DNA of 51,851 nt from Capnocytophaga cynodegmi DSM 19736 (lineage in GTDB: Bacteria; Bacteroidota; Bacteroidia; Flavobacteriales; Flavobacteriaceae). Shown here piece by piece: positions 24,943 through 34,129 of the stretch. The stretch covers positions 1-51,851 of the forward strand of contig NZ_KB900709.1 of assembly GCF_000379185.1 (NCBI RefSeq), written 5' to 3'. Under the pieces are notes generated by a model. It did not search any database and was not told where the DNA came from. It saw only the letters and a program-made list of their open reading frames with translations. The position numbers were made by a program, and so were the translations under genes. Numbering within the stretch: position 1 is the first letter of the stretch; each line of letters opens with the position of its first letter.

Positions 24943-27345
24943 ATGATTAAATGGTTTAAAGCAGAATTTTGGACAACCATTGCTCGTTTAATACTACGAA
25001 ACAGAATTACGCTTCTGATAGGTATAGCATTGATTACTATATTTTTAGCAATTCAGTGGAGAAACATTCGTTTTACTTTTACAGAAGCAAATATGCTCCC
25101 CAATGACCACCCTGTGAATTTGGAATACAAAGATTTTCTATCTAAATTCGGAGAGGAAGGTAATTTAATTCTTTTAGCTATCAAAGATAAAAACGTATAT
25201 ACTCCTGACGTACTCAATCAATGGAATGAGTTAAGCAGAGAATTGAAACGTTTTAAAGAAATAAATGCTGTTATCTCCGTTGAGAATCTTCCAATTCTGG
25301 CAAAAGATACTGCTAAACAAAGTTTTACTACAGAATTGCTTCTGAACGGCAAAATTGAAACTCAAAAACAAGCTGATAGCATAAAAACAATTCTTGCGGA
25401 AAAATTACCTTTTTATGAAGGACTAATTTATAACAAAGAAACAGGAACTTTACAAACTGCGGTGTATATGGATAAAAAAATCATAAACACTAAAGCTCGT
25501 AAAGACTTTATTATCAATAATTTTATTCCTATAATAGAAAAGTTTGAGCAGCGAACTAAATTAAAAGTTCATACTTCGGGAATGCCATACATACGCACAC
25601 TCAGTGCTCAAAGTATCATTGACGAAATAGGCTTGTTCATTGCGGCGGCTTTGTTTACGACTTCTTTTATTTTCTTTCTGTTTTTCCGTTCATTCCGAGC
25701 GATGTTCATCTCAATGACGGTGGTATCTATCGGAGTTATGTGGACATTTGGCTTTCTTGGATTGTTTGATTATGAAATTACTATATTAACAGGACTAATT
25801 CCTCCGTTGGTAATTGTTATCGGAATTCCAAATTGTATCTTCTTGATTAACAAATATCAACAAGAAATAAATAAACATGGAAATCAAGCCAAATCATTGC
25901 AACGTGTCATACGTAATATAGGTAATGTAACACTTTTGACGAACTTAACAACAGCCATCGGTTTTGCTACTTTCATATTTACAGAAAGTGATTTATTGAA
26001 AGAATTTGGGATAATCGCCTCGTTAAGTGTTATTTCAATTTTCATTCTTTCTTTACTTATTATTCCGATTATTTATAGTTTTATGAAGATTCCGAAAGCT
26101 AAGCATTTGCGTCACTTGAATAGGAATTGGATTAGTGGACTTATTCGATGGCTTGAAAACACAGTAAAACATCATCGTTTTGCGGTTTTCTCGGTTGCAG
26201 TGACCTTGCTAGTGGCAAGTATTATCGGAATTTACAAAATAAAAATATCAGGTAGTTTGATTGAGGATATGCCAAAATCGGCTGCATTTTTTGATGATAT
26301 TCTCTTTTTTGAAAAAGAATTTGGCGGAATTATGCCTCTGGAAATTGTTATAAACACAAAACAAAAAAATGGAGTGACACGCTTACCCACTCTCAAACGA
26401 TTGGAAGAGCTTTGTGAACACATTAACGAAATTCCAGAAATTTCAAAACCAATTTCAATTCTAAATTTGGTAAAATACGCGAAACAAACGTACTATAACG
26501 GAAATCCAGACTATTACGAATTGCCTACCACACAGGAGCAGAATTTTATAATGTCATACGTACGAAATTCCAAAGGAAATACGCAAATGTTGTCGTCTTA
26601 CATAGATTCTTTAGGACAAACAGCTCGTATCACAACTTTTATGAAAGACATTGGTACGGAGAAAAAGATGCAACAGATTGAAGAAAGTATTTACACAAAA
26701 GCTAGAAAACTATTTCCTGAGGATAAATATGAGTTGAAAATTACAGGAAAAGCGTACTTATTTACCAAAGGTACAACGTATTTAGTAACAAACTTGATTT
26801 ATTCATTGTCATTGGCAATTTTCCTAATTGCATTGATAATGTCTTATATGTTCCGTTCATTCAAAATGATTGTAGTATCCTTAATACCAAATATTTTACC
26901 ATTATTAATAACAGCTGGAATGATGGGATTTTTGGGAATTCCACTGAAACCTTCTACAATATTAGTTTTTAGCATTGCATTTGGGATTTCGGTAGATGAT
27001 ACAATCCACTTTTTAGCAAAATATCGTCAGGAATTGGTTGCTCGAAATTGGAAAATTAGTAAATCGGTTTATGCAGCATTACGTGAAACGGGGGTTAGTA
27101 TGTTTTATACATCTGTGGTGTTACTTTTCGGATTTTCAGTGTTTTTGCTATCAGGATTTGGCGGGACAAAAGCTCTTGGAGGGTTAGTTTCTGTAACGCT
27201 ACTTTTTGCAATGGCTACGAATTTGTTATTTTTACCAAGTTTGTTGTTAGCTCTTGAGAGAAGCATTGCAAACAAGGAAACTTTGAAAGAACCTCAAATA
27301 GAAATTTTTCCAGAGGAAGAAAAAGAAGAAACAAAATCTGAATAA
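24943..27345 (+). CDS. MMPL/RND-superfamily transporter
   Basis: An 800-residue inner-membrane protein with two repeats, each one transmembrane helix, a large periplasmic loop (~150-200 residues) and five further helices, the RND/MMPL layout. The second repeat has the expected acidic site in TM4 (FGISVDDTIHFLAKY). The same place in the first repeat reads VIGIPNCIFLINKY, where the proton-relay Asp position is Pro, so the two halves are unequal. The substrate is unknown; family members move lipids, sterol-like compounds or fatty acids. The last ~25 residues are Glu/Lys-rich. No membrane-fusion or TolC-like partner is adjacent. Confidence 0.88.
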   Translation: MIKWFKAEFWTTIARLILRNRITLLIGIALITIFLAIQWRNIRFTFTEANMLPNDHPVNLEYKDFLSKFGEEGNLILLAIKDKNVYTPDVLNQWNELSRELKRFKEINAVISVENLPILAKDTAKQSFTTELLLNGKIETQKQADSIKTILAEKLPFYEGLIYNKETGTLQTAVYMDKKIINTKARKDFIINNFIPIIEKFEQRTKLKVHTSGMPYIRTLSAQSIIDEIGLFIAAALFTTSFIFFLFFRSFRAMFISMTVVSIGVMWTFGFLGLFDYEITILTGLIPPLVIVIGIPNCIFLINKYQQEINKHGNQAKSLQRVIRNIGNVTLLTNLTTAIGFATFIFTESDLLKEFGIIASLSVISIFILSLLIIPIIYSFMKIPKAKHLRHLNRNWISGLIRWLENTVKHHRFAVFSVAVTLLVASIIGIYKIKISGSLIEDMPKSAAFFDDILFFEKEFGGIMPLEIVINTKQKNGVTRLPTLKRLEELCEHINEIPEISKPISILNLVKYAKQTYYNGNPDYYELPTTQEQNFIMSYVRNSKGNTQMLSSYIDSLGQTARITTFMKDIGTEKKMQQIEESIYTKARKLFPEDKYELKITGKAYLFTKGTTYLVTNLIYSLSLAIFLIALIMSYMFRSFKMIVVSLIPNILPLLITAGMMGFLGIPLKPSTILVFSIAFGISVDDTIHFLAKYRQELVARNWKISKSVYAALRETGVSMFYTSVVLLFGFSVFLLSGFGGTKALGGLVSVTLLFAMATNLLFLPSLLLALERSIANKETLKEPQIEIFPEEEKEETKSE

Positions 27346-27375
27346 TTATAATCTAAAACATTTTTTAAGAATAAT

Positions 27376-27405
27376 TTGTAACTGAAATTTATTTTTATAC
27401 ATTTG
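27376..27405 (+). promoter_or_regulatory. Consensus promoter of the DUF4199 gene
   Basis: TTG (27376-27378), 19-bp spacer, TACATTTG (27398-27405), 31 bp before the ATG. Confidence 0.72.
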
Positions 27406-27436
27406 GCAAATGATTTTTAACTAAAATTTTATTTTT

Positions 27437-27976
27437 ATGGAAACAAATGTAGTAAACAGCAAAAACATTATGATTAAAAATGGATTGTATTTAGGACTTG
27501 CAATGGTTCTTGTCAACGTCATTATGTATGTTTCAGGAATGACTTACTCTGGAAATACATTAATGGGAATAATTAGTACAATACTAAAATTCTCCTTGAT
27601 GATATTTTTTATTGTATTGGGGATAAAACAATTTAGGACAGAGAATTCAGATTTTTTAAAATTAAGTCAGGCTTTAAAAGTAGGTGTTGGAATTGCACTT
27701 GTTATGGCTATTATTGAAGCTGTTTATTCCCTACTTTTCACTACGGTAATTGAACCAGATTTTAACAATAAGATACTTGATGTTCAGAGAGCTGCTATGA
27801 TTGAAGCAAATCCAAATTTAACACAACAGCAGTTAGATGGAGCTATCGAAATAAGTAGGAAATTTATGTCCCCTGTATTTGCCTTACCAATTTCAATTGT
27901 TTGGAATCTATTCTTAGGTCTAATCATATCTCTCATTGCAGGAGCTGTAATGCAGAAAAAAGAACAAACATACTAA
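27437..27976 (+). CDS. DUF4199 membrane protein
   Basis: A 179-residue protein with four predicted transmembrane segments (about 15-32, 42-63, 84-107, 149-172), a charged loop FRTENSDFLKLSQALKVG between the second and third, and a longer loop with an amphipathic part (ANPNLTQQQLDGA). This pattern is DUF4199, common in Bacteroidota and of unknown role. It is a single-gene unit between a full promoter and a strong terminator. Confidence 0.85.
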   Translation: METNVVNSKNIMIKNGLYLGLAMVLVNVIMYVSGMTYSGNTLMGIISTILKFSLMIFFIVLGIKQFRTENSDFLKLSQALKVGVGIALVMAIIEAVYSLLFTTVIEPDFNNKILDVQRAAMIEANPNLTQQQLDGAIEISRKFMSPVFALPISIVWNLFLGLIISLIAGAVMQKKEQTY

Positions 27977-27997
27977 AGTAACGTGCTTTATACATAT

Positions 27998-28036
27998 AAA
28001 TAAGCAATAAGTTTATTACTTGTTGCTTATTTTTTT
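27998..28036 (+). terminator. Intrinsic terminator after the DUF4199 gene
   Basis: AAATAAGCAA (27998-28007) pairs with TTGCTTATTT (28023-28032), continued inside by AAGT/ACTT, and followed by T residues. Confidence 0.82.
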
Positions 28037-28108
28037 GTCGTAATTTATCACGATTTTCTGCCTTTCAAAACTTTTTCATTTTTCACTTTCTCATTTTCAC
28101 TTTTTTAG

Positions 28109-28116
28109 TATCTTTG
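28109..28116 (+). promoter_or_regulatory. -7 box of ffh
   Basis: TATCTTTG lies 23 bp before the ffh ATG. The -33 region is T-rich without TTG. Confidence 0.5.
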
Positions 28117-28138
28117 CATATTCAATAAATAGGAAATT

Positions 28139-29470
28139 ATGTTTGATAATTTAAGTGATAAGTTAGAAAAAGCCCTACACAACCTTAAAGGGCACGGAAA
28201 AATTACCGAAATTAACGTTGCTGAAACGCTTAAAGAGGTACGTAGAGCCTTGCTTGATGCCGATGTTAACTACAAAATAGCAAAAGATTTCACCAATAAA
28301 GTAAAAGAAAAAGCACTTGGGCAAAGCGTATTAATGTCTTTACAACCAGGCCAGTTAATGGTCAAAATCGTTAAGGACGAACTTACTGAACTTATGGGAG
28401 GAGATGCCTCTGGGGTAAATCTATCAGGGAATCCGTCTGTTATTTTAATGTCAGGTTTGCAAGGTTCAGGTAAAACTACTTTTTCGGGTAAATTGGCTAA
28501 CTTCCTTAAAAAGAAAAAAAATAAAAAACCATTGCTCGTTGCTTGTGACGTGTATCGTCCTGCTGCGATTGACCAGCTTCATATTGTTGGGGAACAAGTT
28601 GGTGTAGAGGTCTTTTCTGATAAAGGAAATAACAATCCTGTTGATATTGCTCAGAAAGGAATTCAGTACGCCAAGTCCAATGGTCATAACGTTGTGATTG
28701 TCGATACAGCAGGTCGATTAGCGGTTGATGAGCAAATGATGAATGAAATTTCAAACATTCATAAGGCAATCAATCCACAAGAAACATTATTTGTAGTTGA
28801 TGCAATGACTGGGCAAGATGCTGTAAATACAGCAAAGGCTTTCAACGATGTACTTAATTTTGATGGAGTTATCCTTACAAAGTTAGATGGTGATACACGA
28901 GGTGGAGCTGCCATAACTATTAAATCTGTCGTAAACAAACCTATCAAATTCATTGGTACGGGCGAGAAAATGGACGCTATTGATATTTTCTATCCAGAAC
29001 GTATGGCTGACCGTATTTTGGGTATGGGAGACGTGGTTTCACTTGTGGAAAGAGCACAAGAGCAGTTTGATGAAGAACAAGCACGAAAATTACAGAAAAA
29101 AATCGCTAAAAATCAGTTTGGTTTTGATGATTTCCTTGAACAAATACAGCAAATTAAACGAATGGGAAGTATGAAAGACCTTTTAGGAATGCTCCCTGGA
29201 GTTGGAAAAGCTGTCAAAGACCTTGATATCAATGATGATGCATTCAAACATATTGAGGCTATTATTTATTCGATGACGCCAAAAGAACGTAGTACGCCTT
29301 CTATTATTGATGCAAGTAGAAAAAAACGAATTGCAAAAGGCAGTGGTAGAGAAATTCAAGAAGTAAATCAGTTGATGAAACAATTTGAGCAAATGAGCAA
29401 AATGATGAAAATGATGCAAGGTGGTGGAGGCAGAAAAATGATGCAAATGATGCAAGGAATGCGACGATAA
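28139..29470 (+). CDS. ffh: Signal recognition particle protein Ffh
   Basis: Ffh binds 4.5S RNA and signal sequences of nascent membrane proteins and pairs with FtsY. The 443-residue protein has the N domain (1-~95), then the G domain with SGLQGSGKTTFSGKLA, DVYRPAAIDQL, VDTAGRLAVDEQMM and TKLDGDTRGGA. The methionine-rich M domain follows (from ~330), with the RNA-binding SGREIQEVNQLMKQF and a Met/Gln/Gly tail. Length and order are standard. Confidence 0.97.
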   Translation: MFDNLSDKLEKALHNLKGHGKITEINVAETLKEVRRALLDADVNYKIAKDFTNKVKEKALGQSVLMSLQPGQLMVKIVKDELTELMGGDASGVNLSGNPSVILMSGLQGSGKTTFSGKLANFLKKKKNKKPLLVACDVYRPAAIDQLHIVGEQVGVEVFSDKGNNNPVDIAQKGIQYAKSNGHNVVIVDTAGRLAVDEQMMNEISNIHKAINPQETLFVVDAMTGQDAVNTAKAFNDVLNFDGVILTKLDGDTRGGAAITIKSVVNKPIKFIGTGEKMDAIDIFYPERMADRILGMGDVVSLVERAQEQFDEEQARKLQKKIAKNQFGFDDFLEQIQQIKRMGSMKDLLGMLPGVGKAVKDLDINDDAFKHIEAIIYSMTPKERSTPSIIDASRKKRIAKGSGREIQEVNQLMKQFEQMSKMMKMMQGGGGRKMMQMMQGMRR

Positions 29471-29527
29471 TTCTGTTGAAATATCTTAATCATTTTGAAT
29501 AAATCTATAAAATTACGATTTCAAATA

Positions 29528-29950
29528 ATGCACGATTTTATCCACAAAATAATTGAAAATAAACTACTTTTTACATTAAAAAAAAATGAAGAACAGGCAG
29601 TTTGTTCCTCTAATGATTTTATTATAGAACAGACGGGAGAGGCACTCGCTGTTTTTCCTTTTTGGTCGGATAAATCATTAGCTGAGAGTTGTAAAAAAGA
29701 AGAATGGAAAAGCTATCAAGTTTCTGAAATTCCACTTTCAGAATTCATAGAATTTTGGTGTTTAGGAATGTATGAAGATAGCATCGTTGCTGGAATCAAT
29801 TTTGATGAAAATTTGTACGGACAAGAGGAAAATCCAATGGAATTACTAAAAAAAATAATTAATGAAATTGAAAAAAGCAATACAAAAATAACTTTCAAAA
29901 ATTTTAAATCAATCAAGCATTTAAAGAACTATTTGGAAACTGAAGAATAA
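29528..29950 (+). CDS. DUF2750-like protein
   Basis: A 140-residue soluble protein from the ATG at 29528 (an in-frame TTG 33 bp earlier is less likely). The pattern ALAVFPFWSDKSLAESCKKEEW followed by IPLSEFIEFWCLGMYEDSIVAGINF matches my recollection of DUF2750, a small family of unknown function. There is no signal peptide or membrane segment. It lies 57 bp after ffh in the same direction and may be read from the same transcript. Confidence 0.65.
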   Translation: MHDFIHKIIENKLLFTLKKNEEQAVCSSNDFIIEQTGEALAVFPFWSDKSLAESCKKEEWKSYQVSEIPLSEFIEFWCLGMYEDSIVAGINFDENLYGQEENPMELLKKIINEIEKSNTKITFKNFKSIKHLKNYLETEE

Positions 29951-30024
29951 CTTTAAAATTCTAAATATAAGAAATTGATAAATAACTAACTAACCTCAAA
30001 CTGATAATATAAATATTTAATGAT

Positions 30025-30903
30025 ATGAAACTATTAGACGGAAAAAAAACTTCGGAGCAAATTAAGCAAGAAATCGCTGAAGAAGTAAAAGAAATTAAAG
30101 CCAAAGGCGGAAAAGTTCCTCACTTAGCAGCGGTTTTGGTAGGAACAGATGGAGCAAGTCTTACGTATGTGGGTAGCAAAGTAAAAGCTTGTGAAAAGGT
30201 TGGCTTTGATTCTACTTTAATAGAACTTCCAGCCGAAATAACTGAGGCAGAGTTACTAAAAAAAATTGAGGAACTGAACAAAAATCCAGAAATTGATGGA
30301 TATATAGTTCAGCTTCCTTTGCCAAAACATATTGATAGTCAAAAAGTTTTGATGGCTGTTGACCCAGAAAAAGATGTAGATGGCTTTCATCCTGCCAACT
30401 TTGGGAAAATTGCATTGGATATGGAGGCTTTCATTCCTGCCACTCCTTTCGGAATTATGGAACTTTTGAAACGACACAATGTAGAAACCAAAGGCAAACA
30501 CGTGGTGGTAGTTGGTCGTTCGCATATTGTGGGTCGCCCAATGAGTATTCTACTTAGCCAAAAAGGAAATCCAGGGAATGCAACTGTGACACTTACACAT
30601 AGCTATACGCCTAATTTAAAAGAAATTACACAACAGGCTGATATCATCATTATGGCTTTGGGAATTCCTGAATTTTTAAAAGCTGATATGGTTAAAGAAG
30701 GGGTTACAGTAGTTGATGTGGGAATTACTCGCTTGAAAGATGAAAATGCTCCGAAAGGTTATCGAATTGTAGGAGATGTTGATTTTGAGCAAGTTAAAGA
30801 AAAAGCAGATTATATCACCCCTGTTCCTGGTGGTGTAGGACCTATGACAATTGCTATGCTACTGAAAAACACACTTTTAGCAAGAAAATGGAAAGATAAA
30901 TAA
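30025..30903 (+). CDS. folD: Bifunctional methylenetetrahydrofolate dehydrogenase / cyclohydrolase FolD
   Basis: FolD interconverts 5,10-methylene-, methenyl- and 10-formyl-tetrahydrofolate. The 292-residue protein has the active-site region [14 protein letters not shown] with the catalytic Lys, [25 protein letters not shown], the nucleotide-binding [14 protein letters not shown], and the C-terminal [15 protein letters not shown]. Length is normal. It is followed after 8 bp by a pRiA4b-ORF3-like gene, so the two are probably co-transcribed. Confidence 0.97.
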   Translation: MKLLDGKKTSEQIKQEIAEEVKEIKAKGGKVPHLAAVLVGTDGASLTYVGSKVKACEKVGFDSTLIELPAEITEAELLKKIEELNKNPEIDGYIVQLPLPKHIDSQKVLMAVDPEKDVDGFHPANFGKIALDMEAFIPATPFGIMELLKRHNVETKGKHVVVVGRSHIVGRPMSILLSQKGNPGNATVTLTHSYTPNLKEITQQADIIIMALGIPEFLKADMVKEGVTVVDVGITRLKDENAPKGYRIVGDVDFEQVKEKADYITPVPGGVGPMTIAMLLKNTLLARKWKDK

Positions 30904-30911
30904 AATTTGAA

Positions 30912-31421
30912 ATGATATATAAATTCAGAGTTATACTTGATGTTAAAGAAGACGTTTTCCGTGACATCGTAATTCAAGGAGAGGCTTCATTAGAAGACTT
31001 CCACAACGTTATCGTACAATCATTTGGGTTTGCGGGTGACGAAATGGCATCGTTTTACTTAACCGATGATGATTGGAATCAAGGTGAGGAAATCACGCTT
31101 TTTGACCTTTCAGAAAGTGGTGAAATTCGTTTGATGGAGGAAACCTCTATTGATTCTGTGGTAAGTGAGGAAGAGCCTAAATTATTGTATGTGTATGACT
31201 TCTTCTCAATGTGGACTTTCTTTGTGGAACTCGTAGAAATTGCCGAAGAAGAAAGTGGAGTTACCTACCCTTCCCTACTTTTTGCACACGGTTCAATTCC
31301 TGCTGAAGCTCCCGAAAAGAACTTCGAATCTGATGATTTTAATGAATTTGAAGATGAGTTCAGCGATTTTGATATGGACGAAGAGGATTACGACAATTTC
31401 AGAGAAGAAGATTATTATTAA
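30912..31421 (+). CDS. pRiA4b ORF-3-like / IS1096 TnpR-passenger-like protein
   Basis: A 169-residue acidic protein. The first ~125 residues match the plasmid pRiA4b ORF-3-like family: MIYKFRVILDVKEDVFRDIVIQGEA, then LEDFHNVIVQSFGF, and FFSMWTFFVELVEI. The last ~35 residues are almost only Asp/Glu/Phe/Tyr. Databases often name this family 'IS1096 element passenger TnpR', but no transposase, terminal repeat or resolvase is nearby and it sits in a housekeeping operon behind folD. Function is unknown. Confidence 0.8.
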   Translation: MIYKFRVILDVKEDVFRDIVIQGEASLEDFHNVIVQSFGFAGDEMASFYLTDDDWNQGEEITLFDLSESGEIRLMEETSIDSVVSEEEPKLLYVYDFFSMWTFFVELVEIAEEESGVTYPSLLFAHGSIPAEAPEKNFESDDFNEFEDEFSDFDMDEEDYDNFREEDYY

Positions 31422-31520
31422 TTCTCCTAACTGAACAAAAAATAAAGCAATATTTGGCTATTTTATAAATAATTATTAATCGGAAAATCAATTTTCTTTT
31501 AGAAAAAGTATTAAAAATTT

Positions 31521-32579
31521 ATGCTAAATCTTTACACCACACACATAGATAGTTTATCTATTCATCGTATTGGAAATCAGAGTAAAAACGAACCTTTATT
31601 TCTCTCCGAGCAACCTTATTCACTCAATGATGAAATAGTAGGTTTGCTTAAAGAGTATTTCTTCAAACCCTTTCGGGAAAAAGAAGAAAACTACTTCCGA
31701 TTTACACACGATGTAGATGTGGAATTCAATGAACTTTATCAGTTAGTTTCTGAAATTTTTGAAAATGAAAATAATATACATTCCGTTTCAAAAAAAATAG
31801 CTCAACATCTTTATAATCAGTCTAATCACCCGCACATTAAAAGTGGAGAGCTGTATGTTACACTTCTTCACGATATTTATTTGGATAACAATAAAGTAAC
31901 TGCTGTGGGGATTTTCAAATCGGAAATGAAACACAGCTTTTTGCAGTTCGAAGAAAATCAAAATCAGTTGGATATCATCATTCAAGAAGGTGTAAATATT
32001 CATAAATTAGATAAAGGTTGCATCATTTTCAACGTCAATAAAGAAGATGGTTACAAGTTGCTTTCGGTAGATAGTAATCGTTATGATACGAAATACTGGC
32101 TCGAAAATTTTCTTGGTGTAGATGCTTTAATTGATGAGAATTTTTACACAAAAAAATATCTGAAATTCAGTCAAGATTTTGCAAAAGACGTAATTCTTCC
32201 AGCAGAAGATAAAAAACAAGAAGTAATGTTTATGAATCGGGCAATTAATTATTTTGCAAAAAACGATGAGTTTGAAGAAACTTCTTTTGTAAACGAAGTA
32301 ATCGATAATCCAGAACTTATTCCTGAATTTAAGCATTATAAAGTTGAAAAAGGTCCCAAATATCAGATTGAAGATGTTTCGAGCTTTCCGATAGCAAATA
32401 AAGCAGTTTCAGATGTTCGGAAAAAAATTAAAAATGTAATTGATTTAGATACTAATATTCAAATACGAATGGATTTTGTCAACCCCGAATCAGCTGAAAA
32501 ATTTATTGAAAAAGGTTGGGACGAGGAAAAGCAAATGTATTACTATTTGGTTTATTTCAATCGAGAACAGAAAAATTAA
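31521..32579 (+). CDS. Nucleoid-associated protein (NdpA/YejK family)
   Basis: A 352-residue protein resembling the NdpA (YejK)-type nucleoid-associated family. It begins LNLYTTHIDSLSIHRIGNQ, and has the family's LYVTLLHDIYLDNNKVTAVGIFKSE segment and CIIFNVNKEDGYKLLSVD followed by YWLENFLGVD. Bacterial members associate with the nucleoid; the precise role is unclear. It lies 99 bp after the preceding gene without an obvious own promoter, and is ended by a long hairpin. Confidence 0.82.
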   Translation: MLNLYTTHIDSLSIHRIGNQSKNEPLFLSEQPYSLNDEIVGLLKEYFFKPFREKEENYFRFTHDVDVEFNELYQLVSEIFENENNIHSVSKKIAQHLYNQSNHPHIKSGELYVTLLHDIYLDNNKVTAVGIFKSEMKHSFLQFEENQNQLDIIIQEGVNIHKLDKGCIIFNVNKEDGYKLLSVDSNRYDTKYWLENFLGVDALIDENFYTKKYLKFSQDFAKDVILPAEDKKQEVMFMNRAINYFAKNDEFEETSFVNEVIDNPELIPEFKHYKVEKGPKYQIEDVSSFPIANKAVSDVRKKIKNVIDLDTNIQIRMDFVNPESAEKFIEKGWDEEKQMYYYLVYFNREQKN

Positions 32580-32594
32580 ACTCTAATTATCAAT

Positions 32595-32640
32595 AAGTTA
32601 CCTTTATCAAAACAAAATTAAAATTTGATGAAGGTAACTT
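32595..32640 (+). terminator. Long terminator hairpin after the nucleoid-associated protein gene
   Basis: A 17-bp stem with one G-U pair (32595-32611 with 32624-32640) and a 12-nt loop, followed by a moderately T-rich tail. It separates the folD-side transcript from the regulator gene at 32706. Confidence 0.7.
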
Positions 32641-32705
32641 TGTAGTTTTGTTTGCCCTTTCTCTGTTGTTGCTTTTGATGATTTCAAAATATATCAGTAA
32701 ATAAG

Positions 32706-33842
32706 ATGAATACAATTTTCACTATTGGAATTTTTCTTTCTTCTTTTTTGTCAATTTTGCTATTTACAAAGAAAGGTAAAACTCTGTCAGATAGTATTTT
32801 AGGCACTTGGCTGATATTTATATCTATGCATTTGCTTAGTTACTATTTGTACTATTTAGGATACTGGCAAAAATATCCTCATTTAGTAGGAATTACACAT
32901 CCTTTTCCGTTGCTTTATGCTCCTTTTTTATATCTCTACGTTGTTTTTTCCCTACGTGCTGACCAACGTTTTCACTTAAGAGATTATCTTCATTTTGTGC
33001 CTTTTGTAGTAACGTACCTTTGTATGTTTCCCTTTTTCTTTGGATATACCGCTGAACAAAAACAAATAATTGATAATGAAAATTTTAATAGTTCGTATCA
33101 ATATTTTTTTGTAGCTACATTTCTGCTTTATATTATTTTGGGAATTGTGTATTCTGTTTTAGCTTATAAGAAAATCACTAATTACCAGAATCTTATAAGT
33201 CAGAATTTTGCTTATAAAGATACAATAAGTTTACAATGGCTTCGTTTCATTATTCTTGGTATTGGAATTATTTTCCTGTCAGTAACGATTATTTTGTTGT
33301 TACAATATGTTTTTAATTTAAATTTTGGTTTTAATTCCGATTTAATTGGTTTTGTTTTGATAGTGTTACTTGTTACTTCAATGGGATTTTTAGGCATTCG
33401 TCAGCAAGGGATTTTTGGTGGAAAAAATGTAAAACCTCAAGATATTATTATCGAAAGTAAACCTACTGAATACAGAAAGTCAGGATTAAAACAGACTGAA
33501 GCACAAGCAATACATCAGCAATTACTTGCGATAATGGATAACGAGAAATTGTATCTTGAACCTAAACTCACTTTGGGGCAATTGGCTGAACAAGTGGGAG
33601 TATCAACAAACAACCTTTCACAAGTTATCAATCAATACGAAGAAAAAAATTTCTATGATTTCGTGAATTCCTATCGTATAAAAGAATTTATCGAACGCAC
33701 TAACGACCCTAAAAATAAAAACTTAAATATTTTAGCAATAGCTTTCGATTCAGGATTTAATTCCAAATCTTCTTTCAATCAGGTATTTAAAAAATTTACA
33801 GGTGAAACGCCTTCCGAATTTATAAAATCACGAAATGTTTAA
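32706..33842 (+). CDS. Membrane-bound AraC-family transcriptional regulator
   Basis: A 378-residue regulator with about seven hydrophobic segments over residues 1-225 and a cytosolic C-terminal AraC-type DNA-binding domain (about 275-375). The DNA-binding part shows both helix-turn-helix units: LTLGQLAEQVGVSTNNLSQVIN and, near the end, AIAFDSGFNSKSSFNQVFKKFTGETPSEF. Such fusions sense membrane or periplasmic signals and act without a separate kinase. It stands directly before a TonB-dependent receptor and an intramembrane protease gene, which are its likely targets. A GTTAGGACGATTC copy lies 26 bp after its stop. Confidence 0.85.
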   Translation: MNTIFTIGIFLSSFLSILLFTKKGKTLSDSILGTWLIFISMHLLSYYLYYLGYWQKYPHLVGITHPFPLLYAPFLYLYVVFSLRADQRFHLRDYLHFVPFVVTYLCMFPFFFGYTAEQKQIIDNENFNSSYQYFFVATFLLYIILGIVYSVLAYKKITNYQNLISQNFAYKDTISLQWLRFIILGIGIIFLSVTIILLLQYVFNLNFGFNSDLIGFVLIVLLVTSMGFLGIRQQGIFGGKNVKPQDIIIESKPTEYRKSGLKQTEAQAIHQQLLAIMDNEKLYLEPKLTLGQLAEQVGVSTNNLSQVINQYEEKNFYDFVNSYRIKEFIERTNDPKNKNLNILAIAFDSGFNSKSSFNQVFKKFTGETPSEFIKSRNV

Positions 33843-34036
33843 AAATTCTATAATTCTTTCCAATAAAGTTAGGACGATTCTAATCATAATTCTCTCCTTC
33901 CCTACTTGTATTCCACTTTGAATTTATAAAAAAATACGAATAAAAGAATATTTCTAAAAAATTTCCTAATTATTTTTTATTTCAATAAAAATCATATTTA
34001 ACTGATTAACTGAATATTAATTGTATAAGCCTATCG

Positions 34037-34080
34037 GTTAGGACTTATTTATTGTCCAATTATATGGGTTTGGACGATAT
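34037..34080 (+). promoter_or_regulatory. Candidate operator upstream of the TonB-dependent receptor gene
   Basis: Two copies of a GTTwGGACnnATw motif, GTTAGGACTTATT (34037-34049) and GTTTGGACGATAT (34068-34080), stand 31 bp (about three helical turns) apart, just upstream of a weak -7 box (CATCTTTG, 34097-34104). An inverted half (ATTGTCCAAT, 34051-34060) lies between them. A third copy, GTTAGGACGATTC, is at 33868-33880. Position suits an activator such as the adjacent AraC-type regulator. This is inference. Confidence 0.5.
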
Positions 34081-34129
34081 GTGTAAACTATTGTTTCATC
34101 TTTGCATTGAATTCTAAAACAAAGAACAA

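Noticed and set aside
30912-31421. 'IS1096 TnpR passenger' type gene as sign of a transposon
   Set aside because: No transposase, resolvase, terminal inverted repeat or target duplication nearby; it sits 8 bp behind folD in a housekeeping operon.
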